15,437 bases of DNA. It comes from Burkholderiales bacterium (GTDB lineage Bacteria > Pseudomonadota > Gammaproteobacteria > Burkholderiales > Usitatibacteraceae). This document shows positions 1 through 6,806 of the stretch, in pieces; position 1 is the first letter of the stretch; every line of letters starts with the position of its first letter. The notes beneath the pieces were generated by a model. It had not been told where the DNA came from, made no database searches, and worked only from the letters and a program-made list of their open reading frames with translations. The stretch lies in the NCBI GenBank assembly GCA_025350945.1, contig JANXWW010000046.1, positions 1-15,437 of the forward strand. Direction: 5' to 3'. Position numbers and translations under genes: made by a program.

Positions 1-380
1 ATGTCGTGAAACGACAAAATGCCGATAAGTTTTTCAGCGTCCATGACCGGCACGTGGGTGATGTGCAGGTCCGTCATCATGGCGCGTAAATGATCGGCGG
101 TGTCGTCAATCTTTGCGATAGCAGGATTATTTTTCATCACCTCAGCACAGCTTTTTTTAAGCAGTGCATCGCCATAGGTGTGTAGACCCTTGAGCAATTC
201 ACGTAACGTAATCAAACCAACCATCACGTCATTTTTCTTCACGATGACTGAGCTGATCTTGTTGCTCACCATCGTTGCTACCGCCGCCGAAATGGAGGCG
301 TCAGGTGCCACAGAAAATAGAGTGCCCGTGGGCGATTGTCGAGCTTTATCTTGTAGCAATTCGGCAACGGTGATGGGCAT
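1..380 (-). CDS. CBS-domain protein, C-terminus cut by window edge
   Basis: The minus-strand reading frame is open from an ATG at 380 to the left edge, giving about 126 residues without a stop. It begins MPITVAELLQDK and contains two CBS-type units. The first reads roughly V-x-PDASISAAVATMVSNKISSVIV..GLITLREL. The second reads CAEVMKNNPAIAKIDDTADHLRAMM...THVPVMDAEKLIGILSFHD. CBS pairs commonly bind adenine nucleotides and act as energy or redox sensors, either alone or attached to an enzyme. No second domain is visible here. AGGA lies 7 bases before the ATG and an in-frame stop lies a few codons further upstream, which supports this start. The exact ligand and role are unknown. The family call is fairly secure; completeness cannot be judged. 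Confidence 0.8.
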   Translation of the reverse strand, partial: MPITVAELLQDKARQSPTGTLFSVAPDASISAAVATMVSNKISSVIVKKNDVMVGLITLRELLKGLHTYGDALLKKSCAEVMKNNPAIAKIDDTADHLRAMMTDLHITHVPVMDAEKLIGILSFHD

Positions 381-400
381 GAGTGGTTCCTGCGATTAGT

Positions 401-477
401 CAAATATTGTTATGGTTGAAACCAACATCAGGAGCATAACAAAGCTCTGGTTCGCATGCCACCGCAGTCAATATTTG
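401..477. repeat. 9-bp inverted repeat between the CBS gene and sspB
   Basis: CAAATATTG at 401-409 is matched exactly by its reverse complement CAATATTTG at 469-477, with a 59-base gap. Each arm is preceded by AGT or by AGTC-like bases, so the arms also look like an imperfect direct repeat. The pair lies in the 104-bp gap between the end of sspB and the start of the CBS-domain gene, where the promoter of the CBS gene would be expected. It could be a pair of operator half-sites or a chance AT-rich match. Confidence 0.3.
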
Positions 478-484
478 CAGGAGC

Positions 485-1042
485 TTATTTGATGATGCGC
501 AAATTTCCGCGCGGCGGGCCTTTGGGTTTATCAGGCTTATCGGGGCCATCCGGCGACTCAGGTTCAGCCGATTTCACGCCCTGACCGACGTCACTGTCAG
601 TAGGCTGATCGACGAGCGCTGCGGTCTGCGGTACCGCTTGTAATATAGGCGTTCGACTCGCTGGCGCGCGCGATGCAATCTGTGTGGCACCCATTGATGC
701 GCCGGTATCCGCATTTTCGATTTCTGGCGGTGTTTCAGGATCGAAGAACACGCCGCGTCCATTCTCGCGCGCAAACACGCCCTGCACCGCATAGATGGGC
801 ACAGATACTTCACGCGAGACACCATTAAAGCGTGCAGAGAATTGCACCACCTCATTGCCGATGGTGAGATCACGGGTAGCTTGCTGGCTGATGGAAAGGA
901 CGATCTCGCCGCCTTTGACATATTCCATAGGCACGCGTGTATTGGCATCCACCTTCACGCTTAAATAGGGCGTGAAGCCCGCGTCAGCGCACCATTCATA
1001 GATAGCTCTAATCAGATAGGGTTTGGTCGAAAGATCGGTCAT
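485..1042 (-). CDS. sspB: ClpXP protease specificity-enhancing factor SspB
   Basis: SspB is the cytoplasmic adaptor that binds ssrA-tagged or other substrates and hands them to ClpXP. The 185-residue product has the conserved N-terminal substrate-binding fold: STKPYLIRAIYEWCADAGFTPYLSVKVD, then VPMEYVKGGEIVLSIS, then FNGVSREVSVPIYAVQGVFARENGRG at about residues 70-98. A long disordered Pro/Asp/Lys-rich tail of about 80 residues follows. It ends in LRIIK (181-185), which matches the short ClpX-docking tail (LRVVK in Escherichia coli). The start matches the usual MTD-STKPYL beginning of betaproteobacterial homologues, although no good Shine-Dalgarno sequence is visible. sspA lies directly upstream on the same strand, as is usual. 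The linker is longer and more charged than in E. coli. Confidence 0.95.
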   Translation of the reverse strand: MTDLSTKPYLIRAIYEWCADAGFTPYLSVKVDANTRVPMEYVKGGEIVLSISQQATRDLTIGNEVVQFSARFNGVSREVSVPIYAVQGVFARENGRGVFFDPETPPEIENADTGASMGATQIASRAPASRTPILQAVPQTAALVDQPTDSDVGQGVKSAEPESPDGPDKPDKPKGPPRGNLRIIK

Positions 1043-1148
1043 GGAAGAATGGGCGCGATGGGGTCGCGAAATACTGCGTGGGGCGAAAATTTATTGCGTA
1101 GTCGTTATGGGCAATATGGACAATATTGACAAGTGGCTCAGCACTCGT

Positions 1149-1178
1149 CTGGCGTACTCAAACATTTAAGCACGCCAG
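1149..1178 (-). other. Hairpin between sspA and sspB
   Basis: CTGGCGT at 1149-1155 pairs with ACGCCAG at 1172-1178 around a 16-base loop, 15 bases past the sspA stop codon. No T-run follows in either direction, so this is not a convincing intrinsic terminator. It may be a processing or mRNA-stabilising hairpin within an sspA-sspB transcript. Confidence 0.35.
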
Positions 1179-1193
1179 GGTTTGTTGTATCGA

Positions 1194-1793
1194 CTATTTT
1201 CGCATCGCCTTTTCAGAAGCGGTCATGGAATCAATAAACGCCTGACGCGAAAACAAACGCTCAGCGTATTTGAGCAGTGGTGCTGCCGCCTTCGGCATGT
1301 CAACCTGATAGTGCTCCAAACGCCACAGCAACGGCGCGATGGCGACATCGAGCATCGAGAATTCATCGCCCAGCATGTGTTTTTGTTTTACAAAAATCGG
1401 TGCCAGCTGAATCAGGTTTTCGCGGATGTACAGACGCGCCTTGTCGTGCGTATTTTGTTTGCCGCGCTCGAGCGAATCGACATGATTAAAAATTTCGTTT
1501 TCCATCCGGAACAAAATCAATCGCGCACGCGCACGCATCACCGGATCGGCAGGCATTAATTGCGGATGCGGAAAACGCTCGTCGATATACTCATTAATGA
1601 TATTTGATTCGTACAAAATCAAATCACGTTCCACCAACACCGGTGTGCGATTGTACGGATTCATCACCGCCAAATCTTCAGGCTTGTTCATCAAATCCAC
1701 ATCAAGGATCTGGAAATCCATCCCTTTTTCATACAGCACAATGCGGCAGCGATGGCTAAATGGGCAGGTCGTTCCGGAATAGAGCGTCATCAT
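1194..1793 (-). CDS. sspA: Stringent starvation protein A (SspA), GST fold
   Basis: SspA is an RNA-polymerase-associated protein of the glutathione-S-transferase superfamily. It affects transcription under starvation and stress and usually lacks GST activity. The product is 199 residues. An N-terminal thioredoxin-like domain begins MMTLYSGTTCPFSHRC and includes NKPEDLAVMNPYNRTPVLVERDLILYES, with the cis-Pro region at TPVLVER. The all-helical C-terminal domain starts near DERFPHPQLMPADPVMRARAR. An upstream in-frame TTG at 1805 exists, but the ATG at 1793 reproduces the conserved MM-LYSGTTC start, so it is preferred. sspB lies downstream and petABC lies upstream on the same strand. The petC terminator falls between petC and sspA, so sspA probably has its own promoter in that gap. 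Confidence 0.95.
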   Translation of the reverse strand: MMTLYSGTTCPFSHRCRIVLYEKGMDFQILDVDLMNKPEDLAVMNPYNRTPVLVERDLILYESNIINEYIDERFPHPQLMPADPVMRARARLILFRMENEIFNHVDSLERGKQNTHDKARLYIRENLIQLAPIFVKQKHMLGDEFSMLDVAIAPLLWRLEHYQVDMPKAAAPLLKYAERLFSRQAFIDSMTASEKAMRK

Positions 1794-1835
1794 GATGAAT
1801 ACCAACTTTCTTTTTCTAAAGATACAAGTAAGACC

Positions 1836-1877
1836 AAAAATGCGAAGCCGCGCCTGGTATTTGCCTGGGCGCGGCTT
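1836..1877 (-). terminator. Intrinsic terminator of the petABC operon
   Basis: A perfect 10-bp inverted repeat, AAGCCGCGCC at 1845-1854 and GGCGCGGCTT at 1868-1877, has a 13-base loop. Read on the minus strand it is followed, four bases later, by a run of five T (1836-1840). It starts about 20 bases beyond the petC stop codon. There is no T-run on the plus-strand side, so it acts in the direction of petABC. Confidence 0.75.
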
Positions 1878-1898
1878 GGTATTGAATTGGAAAAAAAC

Positions 1899-2654
1899 TT
1901 ATTTCACATCTTTCCAATACTCATTTTTTAACCACAACGTAGCAAAAAACGCGATGACTAAAAATAGCAGCACTAGGACGCCTAGCTGCGTGCGGGCCGG
2001 TCGCGCGGGCTCACCCATGTAGGTCAGGTAATTAACCAAATCTTTGACGAACAAGTCGTACTCCGTTTGATTCATGGTTCCCGCGCGATCGATTGCCAGC
2101 TTCATAATTGGAATTTTATGACCGTGCTCTTCTTTTTCGCCAGCTTTCGTTAAAATTTGCGTGCCCTGCAAATCATGCAGCGGGTTGGGCATGCCGACGT
2201 TTTTAAACACCGTGTTATTCCAGCCCGTGGGCGAGGCGTCATCACGATGGAAGCTGCGCAAGAACGTGTAAAGCCAGTCTGAGCCGCGGACGCGCGCGAC
2301 CAACGTGAGATCAGGCGGCAAACCACCAAACCATTCCTTGGCGTCTTTCGGATCAAGCGCTGAAACCATGGTGTCACCGATTTTGTCGGTACCGAACATC
2401 AGGTTTGCTTTAATTTGCTCTTCCGTGAGGCCAATAGCGGTCAAATGGCTATAGCGCATAAAGCTCGCGTTATGACAATTCATACAGTAGTTCACAAACG
2501 TTTTGGCACCGCGCTGCAGGGACGCCTGATCTTTCAGGTTAATCGGTGCCGTGTCCAACACCGCCTCTTCGTTGCCCAAAACCGTGGTGGATGAGGCCAG
2601 CAAGCAAAGTACCAAGGCAGGTGCTGCCAGCAAGTTTCGAATAATTGATTTCAT
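1899..2654 (-). CDS. petC: Ubiquinol-cytochrome c reductase, cytochrome c1 subunit
   Basis: Cytochrome c1 takes electrons from the Rieske protein and passes them to soluble cytochrome c on the periplasmic side of the bc1 complex. The 251-residue product has an N-terminal signal peptide (cleavage probable near TTVLG-NE) and a single c-type haem site, CMNCH at 57-61. The likely axial Met155 is in VGMPNPLHDL, and the family segment GGLPPDLTLVARVRGSDWLYTF is present in part. One C-terminal membrane helix at about 222-242 ends in a basic KNEYWKDVK tail. The start ATG overlaps the petB stop by one base (TGATG on the minus strand), which suggests translational coupling. The protein is last in petABC. 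Confidence 0.97.
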   Translation of the reverse strand: MKSIIRNLLAAPALVLCLLASSTTVLGNEEAVLDTAPINLKDQASLQRGAKTFVNYCMNCHNASFMRYSHLTAIGLTEEQIKANLMFGTDKIGDTMVSALDPKDAKEWFGGLPPDLTLVARVRGSDWLYTFLRSFHRDDASPTGWNNTVFKNVGMPNPLHDLQGTQILTKAGEKEEHGHKIPIMKLAIDRAGTMNQTEYDLFVKDLVNYLTYMGEPARPARTQLGVLVLLFLVIAFFATLWLKNEYWKDVK

Positions 2655-3961
2655 CAGTAAGTGACCTGTGATGGTTCGGCTTTTTCCTTATCAATCTTGG
2701 TATACCAAGGCATGAGGATAAAAAACGAGAAATAAACAACCGTCAATATCCGTGCGACCAAGGTGGCCGAATCAACGCCGCCCAGGAACGATAGCTGACC
2801 CCACACCGTGGTGGGTACCACGCCGAGATACCCCAGGATCAAGAAGCTCACCACAAAGGCGGTCAAAAAGGCTTTATAAATCGGGCCACGATAACGCACC
2901 GATCTCACTTTGCCGCGATCAAGCCAAGGCAAAGCAAATAAAATCAGGGTCGCGCCACCCATCACAGCCACACCGGGGAATTGCGAACTGAACATCGACG
3001 GTACCGCGCGCAACATCGCGTAGAACGGCGTGAAATACCAAACTGGTGCAATGTGCGCAGGCGTTTTTAGTGGATCGGCGGGTATAAAATTGGCCGCCTC
3101 GAGAAAATAGCCGCCCATTTCCGGGGCGAAGAAAATAATGGCCGTAAACGCTCCCAAGAATACCACCACGCCGACCAAATCCTTGACGGTGTAATAAGGG
3201 TGAAACGGAATACCGTCGCGCGGATGCCCGGATTTAGGGTCAATATTTTTCTTGATTTCAATGCCATCCGGATTATTCGAGCCGACTTCATGTAATGCCG
3301 TTAGGTGCGCTGCCACCAAGCCCAGCAATACCAGCGGTATCGCAATCACATGAAACGCAAAGAAGCGATTCAGTGTGGCGTCGCCGATGTTGTAATCGCC
3401 ACGAATCCACACCGCCAAATCCTCGCCAATAAACGGAATCGCACCAAACAAATTAATAATCACCTGCGCGCCCCAGTAAGACATTTGTCCCCAGGGGAGT
3501 AAATAACCAAAAAATGCTTCGGCCATCAACGCTAGATAAATCATGCAACCGAATACCCACAGCAATTCGCGGGGCTTTTTGTACGAGCCGTACATAAGTC
3601 CACGCATCATATGCAGATACACGACAACAAAAAACATTGATGCGCCGGTCGAGTGCATATAGCGAATCAGCCAGCCTGCGGATACATCGCGCATGATGTA
3701 TTCAACAGAGGCAAAGGCGAATTTCGCGTCTGGTTTGTAATTCATGGTGAGGAAAATGCCGGTCACGATTTGCATGACCAAAATCAGCAGCGCAAGCGAG
3801 CCGAAGTAATACCAGAGGTTGAAATTTTTAGGTGCGTAATACTCGCCCAAATGTTCTTTGTAGAGCGTGGTAAGCGGGAATCGGTCGTCAATCCAGCCAA
3901 GAAACTTGCCCGGCAAACCGCCAATGGGCGACGTGGATATTGGTTTGGGAATACTGGCCAT
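2654..3961 (-). CDS. petB: Ubiquinol-cytochrome c reductase, cytochrome b subunit
   Basis: Cytochrome b is the integral-membrane core of complex III. It carries the two b haems and the quinol-oxidising (Qo) and quinone-reducing (Qi) sites. The product has 435 residues with about eight membrane helices. The four haem-ligand histidines are recognisable: His103 and His117 in RYMHSTG...YLHMMRG, and His204 and His219 in FFAFHVIAI...AAHLTALH. The second pair is 15 residues apart instead of the 14 seen in mitochondria; as far as I recall this is normal in betaproteobacteria. The Qo loop motif is PVWY (306-309) where many homologues have PEWY. The start lies 3 bases after the petA stop and the stop overlaps the petC start, so the three genes form a tight operon. 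Confidence 0.97.
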   Translation of the reverse strand: MASIPKPISTSPIGGLPGKFLGWIDDRFPLTTLYKEHLGEYYAPKNFNLWYYFGSLALLILVMQIVTGIFLTMNYKPDAKFAFASVEYIMRDVSAGWLIRYMHSTGASMFFVVVYLHMMRGLMYGSYKKPRELLWVFGCMIYLALMAEAFFGYLLPWGQMSYWGAQVIINLFGAIPFIGEDLAVWIRGDYNIGDATLNRFFAFHVIAIPLVLLGLVAAHLTALHEVGSNNPDGIEIKKNIDPKSGHPRDGIPFHPYYTVKDLVGVVVFLGAFTAIIFFAPEMGGYFLEAANFIPADPLKTPAHIAPVWYFTPFYAMLRAVPSMFSSQFPGVAVMGGATLILFALPWLDRGKVRSVRYRGPIYKAFLTAFVVSFLILGYLGVVPTTVWGQLSFLGGVDSATLVARILTVVYFSFFILMPWYTKIDKEKAEPSQVTY

Positions 3962-3964
3962 GCT

Positions 3965-4567
3965 TTATGCTCCTTTGCCGTCTTCGCCGATGATCAATGT
4001 CTTGTCATCAGCAAACATATATTGCGGCACCGCCAGATTAAGGGGGGCGGGCATGCCCTTGAAAACGCGACCTGCGAGGTCAAATTTTGATTGGTGGCAT
4101 GGGCAGAAAAAGCCACCCGGCCAATCGGCGCCAAGATCTGCTGCGCCTAATTCCTTGCGATAGGTGGGTGAGCAACCCAGGTGTGTGCACACGCCCTTAA
4201 CAACAAACCACTCGTCTTTGAGTGCGCGTGCGGCATTTTTTGTGTAAGCCGGTTGTTTGGACGATTCGGATTTCGGATCTGCCAGCAATGCATCGTTTTT
4301 GCCCAGTTGGGCGATCATTTCGGGCGTCCGGCGAATAATCCAGTGCGGCGCACCGCGAAACTCGACCGTTAGCTGTTGACCCGGCTCAATGGCGGAAAGA
4401 TTGACCGGCACGGACGCGCCAGCCGCAACAGCGCGCGCTGAGGGTTTCATGCTGGTGATCAAGGGAACAGCGACGGCTGCTACCGCACCTGCACCTACAA
4501 CAGAGGATGCGACCACCAGCAAGCGGCGTTTTTGGGGATCAACTTGGTCGAGAACGATGGCGCTCAT
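3965..4567 (-). CDS. petA: Ubiquinol-cytochrome c reductase, Rieske iron-sulfur subunit
   Basis: The Rieske protein takes the first electron from quinol at the Qo site and moves it to cytochrome c1. The 200-residue product has the two cluster-binding motifs CTHLGC (127-132) and CPCHQS (155-160). These supply Cys127, His129, Cys155 and His158 as ligands, with Cys132 and Cys157 for the structural disulfide. An N-terminal anchor helix at about 16-38 follows a basic QKRR stretch, consistent with export by the Tat system as known for this family. It is the first gene of petABC. The start has no obvious Shine-Dalgarno sequence, but the N-terminus has the expected length and organisation. Confidence 0.97.
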   Translation of the reverse strand: MSAIVLDQVDPQKRRLLVVASSVVGAGAVAAVAVPLITSMKPSARAVAAGASVPVNLSAIEPGQQLTVEFRGAPHWIIRRTPEMIAQLGKNDALLADPKSESSKQPAYTKNAARALKDEWFVVKGVCTHLGCSPTYRKELGAADLGADWPGGFFCPCHQSKFDLAGRVFKGMPAPLNLAVPQYMFADDKTLIIGEDGKGA

Positions 4568-4621
4568 AAGGAATTTTCGTTATTTGGCTAAAAAAGAGTA
4601 GGCTTCACATCACTACAACGC

Positions 4622-4650
4622 ATTTTACCGGAACACAACGATAAACTTAA
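4622..4650 (-). promoter_or_regulatory. Possible sigma-70 promoter of petABC
   Basis: On the minus strand a TAAAAT -10 hexamer (plus-strand ATTTTA at 4622-4627) lies 17 bases downstream of TTAAGT (plus-strand 4645-4650). The -10 is a 5/6 match to consensus, but the -35 is only about 3/6. It would give a leader of about 50 bases before petA. The -35 overlaps a 12-bp repeat that recurs near the mscL promoter. This call is weak. Confidence 0.3.
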
Positions 4651-4760
4651 GCCCCCCTGATGTTTATTGCGATGTCAATACGCAATTTAGGGTGGCAGGT
4701 GCTTGTTTGAGCCGGTTCGGGGCGCCGTATTTTTTGCTTAAAGTGAAGACGATAAACTTA
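4638..4760. repeat. 12-bp direct repeat in the petA/mscL divergent region
   Basis: ACGATAAACTTA occurs at 4638-4649 and again, identically, at 4749-4760. The two copies are 111 bp apart (about ten and a half helical turns) in a divergent intergenic region of about 290 bp. The left copy overlaps the putative petA -35 and the right copy lies just upstream of the putative mscL -35. No ORF or RNA gene is recognisable in 4568-4859. The repeat could be a pair of regulator-binding sites. Confidence 0.4.
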
Positions 4761-4777
4761 CATCCAAGTTGCAAAGG

Positions 4778-4807
4778 TTGACACTCTTGGTCGGTGCGGT
4801 TTACATT
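4778..4807 (+). promoter_or_regulatory. Probable sigma-70 promoter of mscL
   Basis: A perfect TTGACA -35 at 4778-4783 is followed after 18 bases by TACATT (4802-4807), a 4/6 match to the -10. Transcription would start near 4814, giving a leader of about 46 bases before the mscL ATG. The ribosome-binding site AAGGGG at 4848-4853 lies 6 bases before that ATG. Confidence 0.55.
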
Positions 4808-4859
4808 AAATTGATGTGGTCATTTTCAAAAAATAAATTTATTTTCCAAGGGGTTAGCA

Positions 4860-5264
4860 ATGGGCATGACGTCGGAATTTAAGGAATTTGCAGTCAAAGG
4901 CAACGTGATGGACTTGGCGGTCGGTGTCATTATCGGCGGCGCGTTCGGAAAGATTGTTGATTCAATCGTGGGCGATCTCATCATGCCGGTCGTTGGAAAA
5001 ATCACCGGCGGTCTGGATTTCAGCAATATGTTTATCGGCCTGAATAATCAAGCGGCAGGACTAACGCTGGTCGAAGCAAAAAAAGCAGGCGCAGTATTCG
5101 CCTACGGTAGCTTTATTACTGCCGTGATTCAGTTCGCAATTTTGGCTTTTATCATTTTTCTAATGGTGAAACAGATGAATAAACTGAAAAGCGCTGCGCC
5201 TCCTCCAGCAACGCCAGAAGACGTTGTTTTGCTTCGCGAAATTCGCGACTCACTGAAAAAATAA
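4860..5264 (+). CDS. mscL: Large-conductance mechanosensitive channel MscL
   Basis: MscL is a homopentameric inner-membrane channel that opens under membrane tension and releases solutes during hypo-osmotic shock. The 134-residue product is the usual length. It has the amphipathic N-terminal helix (EFKEFAVKGNVMDLAVG), then TM1 with GVIIGGAFGKIVDSIVGDLIMP, where the Gly/Ala pore constriction is visible. The periplasmic loop contains GGLDFSNMFIGL. TM2 is ITAVIQFAILAFIIFLMVK, and the cytoplasmic C-terminal helix is EDVVLLREIRDSLKK. The start is supported by AAGGGG at 4848-4853. The gene appears monocistronic, with its own promoter and a strong terminator. Confidence 0.97.
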   Translation: MGMTSEFKEFAVKGNVMDLAVGVIIGGAFGKIVDSIVGDLIMPVVGKITGGLDFSNMFIGLNNQAAGLTLVEAKKAGAVFAYGSFITAVIQFAILAFIIFLMVKQMNKLKSAAPPPATPEDVVLLREIRDSLKK

Positions 5265-5270
5265 CACCCG

Positions 5271-5306
5271 CGCGTTGGCTTGGCGAACAACGGCCAAGCC
5301 AACGCG
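5271..5306 (+). other. Perfect 13-bp hairpin after mscL
   Basis: CGCGTTGGCTTGG (5271-5283) and CCAAGCCAACGCG (5294-5306) form a perfect 13-bp stem with a 10-base loop, starting 6 bases after the mscL stop codon. No T-tract follows on the plus strand, so it is not itself a canonical terminator. Directly upstream of a true terminator it may protect the mscL mRNA 3' end or act as a double terminator. Confidence 0.6.
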
Positions 5307-5315
5307 TAATAAATG

Positions 5316-5356
5316 CAACGGGAGCAGCCCAATAAAAGGCGCTCCCGTTGTTTTTT
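5316..5356 (+). terminator. Intrinsic terminator of mscL
   Basis: CAACGGGAGC (5316-5325) pairs with GCTCCCGTTG (5341-5350) around a 15-base loop and is followed directly by six T (5351-5356). This is a canonical plus-strand intrinsic terminator. It separates mscL from the protease gene downstream. Confidence 0.9.
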
Positions 5357-5416
5357 ATGCGCCCCGCCCCCATACTAAACGTATTCATTTTTTATAAGAA
5401 ATGCGTTATCAACAAT

Positions 5417-6616
5417 ATGCGTCGTCTTTGGATTATTTTTGCTGAATTTGTCACGGTTACGTTGGCCTTGGTTTTCGTGGTCACACTAATTCGGCCCGAC
5501 TGGAATCCGTGGCGTAAAAACGTGGTTGAGATTCGTGAAACAGCCGCGCCAGGCGTGCTTTTGAATGTTGCCAATCCCGGAAATGTAAGGCTCACTTATA
5601 GCGACGCCGCAAAAAAAGCGATGATTTCAGTCGTCAATGTCTCCAGCTCGCGCACTGTAGCGGCATTACCCGCCGGTCATCCCCTAAGCAATGACCCTCT
5701 TTTTCGCCGCTTTTTTAACCCACCTGAGGATCAAGACGATCCAGCTCAAAGCGAACCGCAAGCCAGTCTGGGTTCTGGTGTGATTGTCAATGCTGACGAT
5801 AAAGGAGGGTATGTACTCACCAACGACCACGTGGTCAGTAGCTCAACTGACATTAAAATCTCGTTTGCTGATGGCCGTGTGATGATGGCAAAAGTGGTTG
5901 GGTCTGACCCTGACAGTGATCTGGCCGTGCTGCGGGTTGAAGGCAAAGGCCTCACCCCCATCACGTTTGGGCAATCTGAAAAAGCGGCAGTGGGTGATGT
6001 AGTGTTGGCCGTGGGTGATCCTTTTGGCGTGGGTCAAACGGTCACGATGGGGATCGTCAGTGCACTGGGCCGCAATCGTCTGGGCATCAACGCGTATGAA
6101 AACTTTATTCAAACCGATGCGGCTATCAATCCCGGTAATTCGGGTGGCGCACTGGTGGACGTAAACGGCAATCTGATTGGCATCAACAGCGTGATTTATT
6201 CGCGCACTGGCGGCTCGCTCGGCATTGGCTTTGCCATTCCTGTGTCGATGGCAAAAGATGTGATGGAACAAATTATTGCGAACGGCTCGGTAACGCGTGG
6301 ATTTGTCGGCATTGGACCGCAGGACATTACCCCCGAATTAGTGGAATCGCTGGGACTCTCGGCGGCACGTGGAGCCCTGGTATCCAGCGTTGGTCGCAGC
6401 AGCCCAGCCGACAAGGCCGGACTAAAGTTAGGCGACGTCATTATCGCGATAGACGAAAAAGCAATTCAGGACAGCAAAGCCGCAATGACGGTGATCGCGT
6501 CTTTAAAGCCTGGCGCTGAAGCTAAATTTAAAATCATCCGTAGCCAGAAAGAAATGACCGTCAATGTCACCATTGGCAAGCGGCCTAAACAGCTACGACA
6601 GAATATAAAAGAATAA
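5417..6616 (+). CDS. Membrane-anchored HtrA serine protease, DegS-like
   Basis: This is a trypsin-like HtrA-family endopeptidase, probably anchored in the inner membrane with its protease domain in the periplasm. From the ATG at 5417 it has 399 residues. There is one N-terminal membrane helix (about 4-25) and a protease domain with His138 in LTNDHVV, Asp168 in DPDSDLAVLRV and Ser242 in INPGNSGGAL. A single C-terminal PDZ domain spans about 295-382 (GFVGIGPQDIT... SSPADKAGLKLGDVIIAID). One anchor plus one PDZ is the DegS layout; DegP and DegQ are soluble with two PDZ domains. In-frame starts at 5348 and 5357 fall within or at the end of the upstream terminator T-tract, so 5417 is preferred although its ribosome-binding site is weak. 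DegS-type enzymes cut anti-sigma factors in other bacteria; a link to the anti-sigma factor in this window is speculative. Confidence 0.92.
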   Translation: MRRLWIIFAEFVTVTLALVFVVTLIRPDWNPWRKNVVEIRETAAPGVLLNVANPGNVRLTYSDAAKKAMISVVNVSSSRTVAALPAGHPLSNDPLFRRFFNPPEDQDDPAQSEPQASLGSGVIVNADDKGGYVLTNDHVVSSSTDIKISFADGRVMMAKVVGSDPDSDLAVLRVEGKGLTPITFGQSEKAAVGDVVLAVGDPFGVGQTVTMGIVSALGRNRLGINAYENFIQTDAAINPGNSGGALVDVNGNLIGINSVIYSRTGGSLGIGFAIPVSMAKDVMEQIIANGSVTRGFVGIGPQDITPELVESLGLSAARGALVSSVGRSSPADKAGLKLGDVIIAIDEKAIQDSKAAMTVIASLKPGAEAKFKIIRSQKEMTVNVTIGKRPKQLRQNIKE

Positions 6617-6730
6617 AAAAGCAGAGCCCAGCAACGGAGCGCACTTTAAAGCTGCTTACACAGCACGCCATTACTGGGCCTTGATGCGCAAGTGATCACC
6701 AAATTCACGCCGGTTTAGACAAAAAATTCT

Positions 6731-6762
6731 GTTTGAACCAAATCATCTGTTCTTGCGATTCA
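6731..6762 (+). promoter_or_regulatory. ECF-type promoter before the caspase-like lipoprotein
   Basis: GTTTGAACC at 6731-6739 is followed after exactly 17 bases by GATTCA at 6757-6762, preceded by TGC. The same two blocks with the same spacing occur at 9045 and 15402. An A/T-rich stretch (ACAAAAAATTCT) lies just upstream. A -35 containing GAAC is typical of ECF sigma factors. Transcription would start near 6769, leaving about 38 bases before the ATG at 6807. The promoter role is inferred from recurrence and position. Confidence 0.75.
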
Positions 6763-6806
6763 TGCACTGGTGTCATCCTATCAACCGTCTTCGGCAAGAT
6801 ATTCTT

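Noticed and set aside
1182..1559. Plus-strand open frame opposite sspA
   Set aside because: It overlaps a well-conserved gene on the other strand and its translation has no recognisable feature.
4705..4736. GTTTGAGCC in the petA/mscL spacer as a fourth ECF-type site
   Set aside because: The -35-like block has one mismatch and no GATTCA-like sequence stands 17 bases downstream.
6626..6679. GCCCAG/CTGGGC inverted repeat after the protease gene as a terminator
   Set aside because: The stem is 6 bp with a loop of over 40 bases and no T-tract follows.
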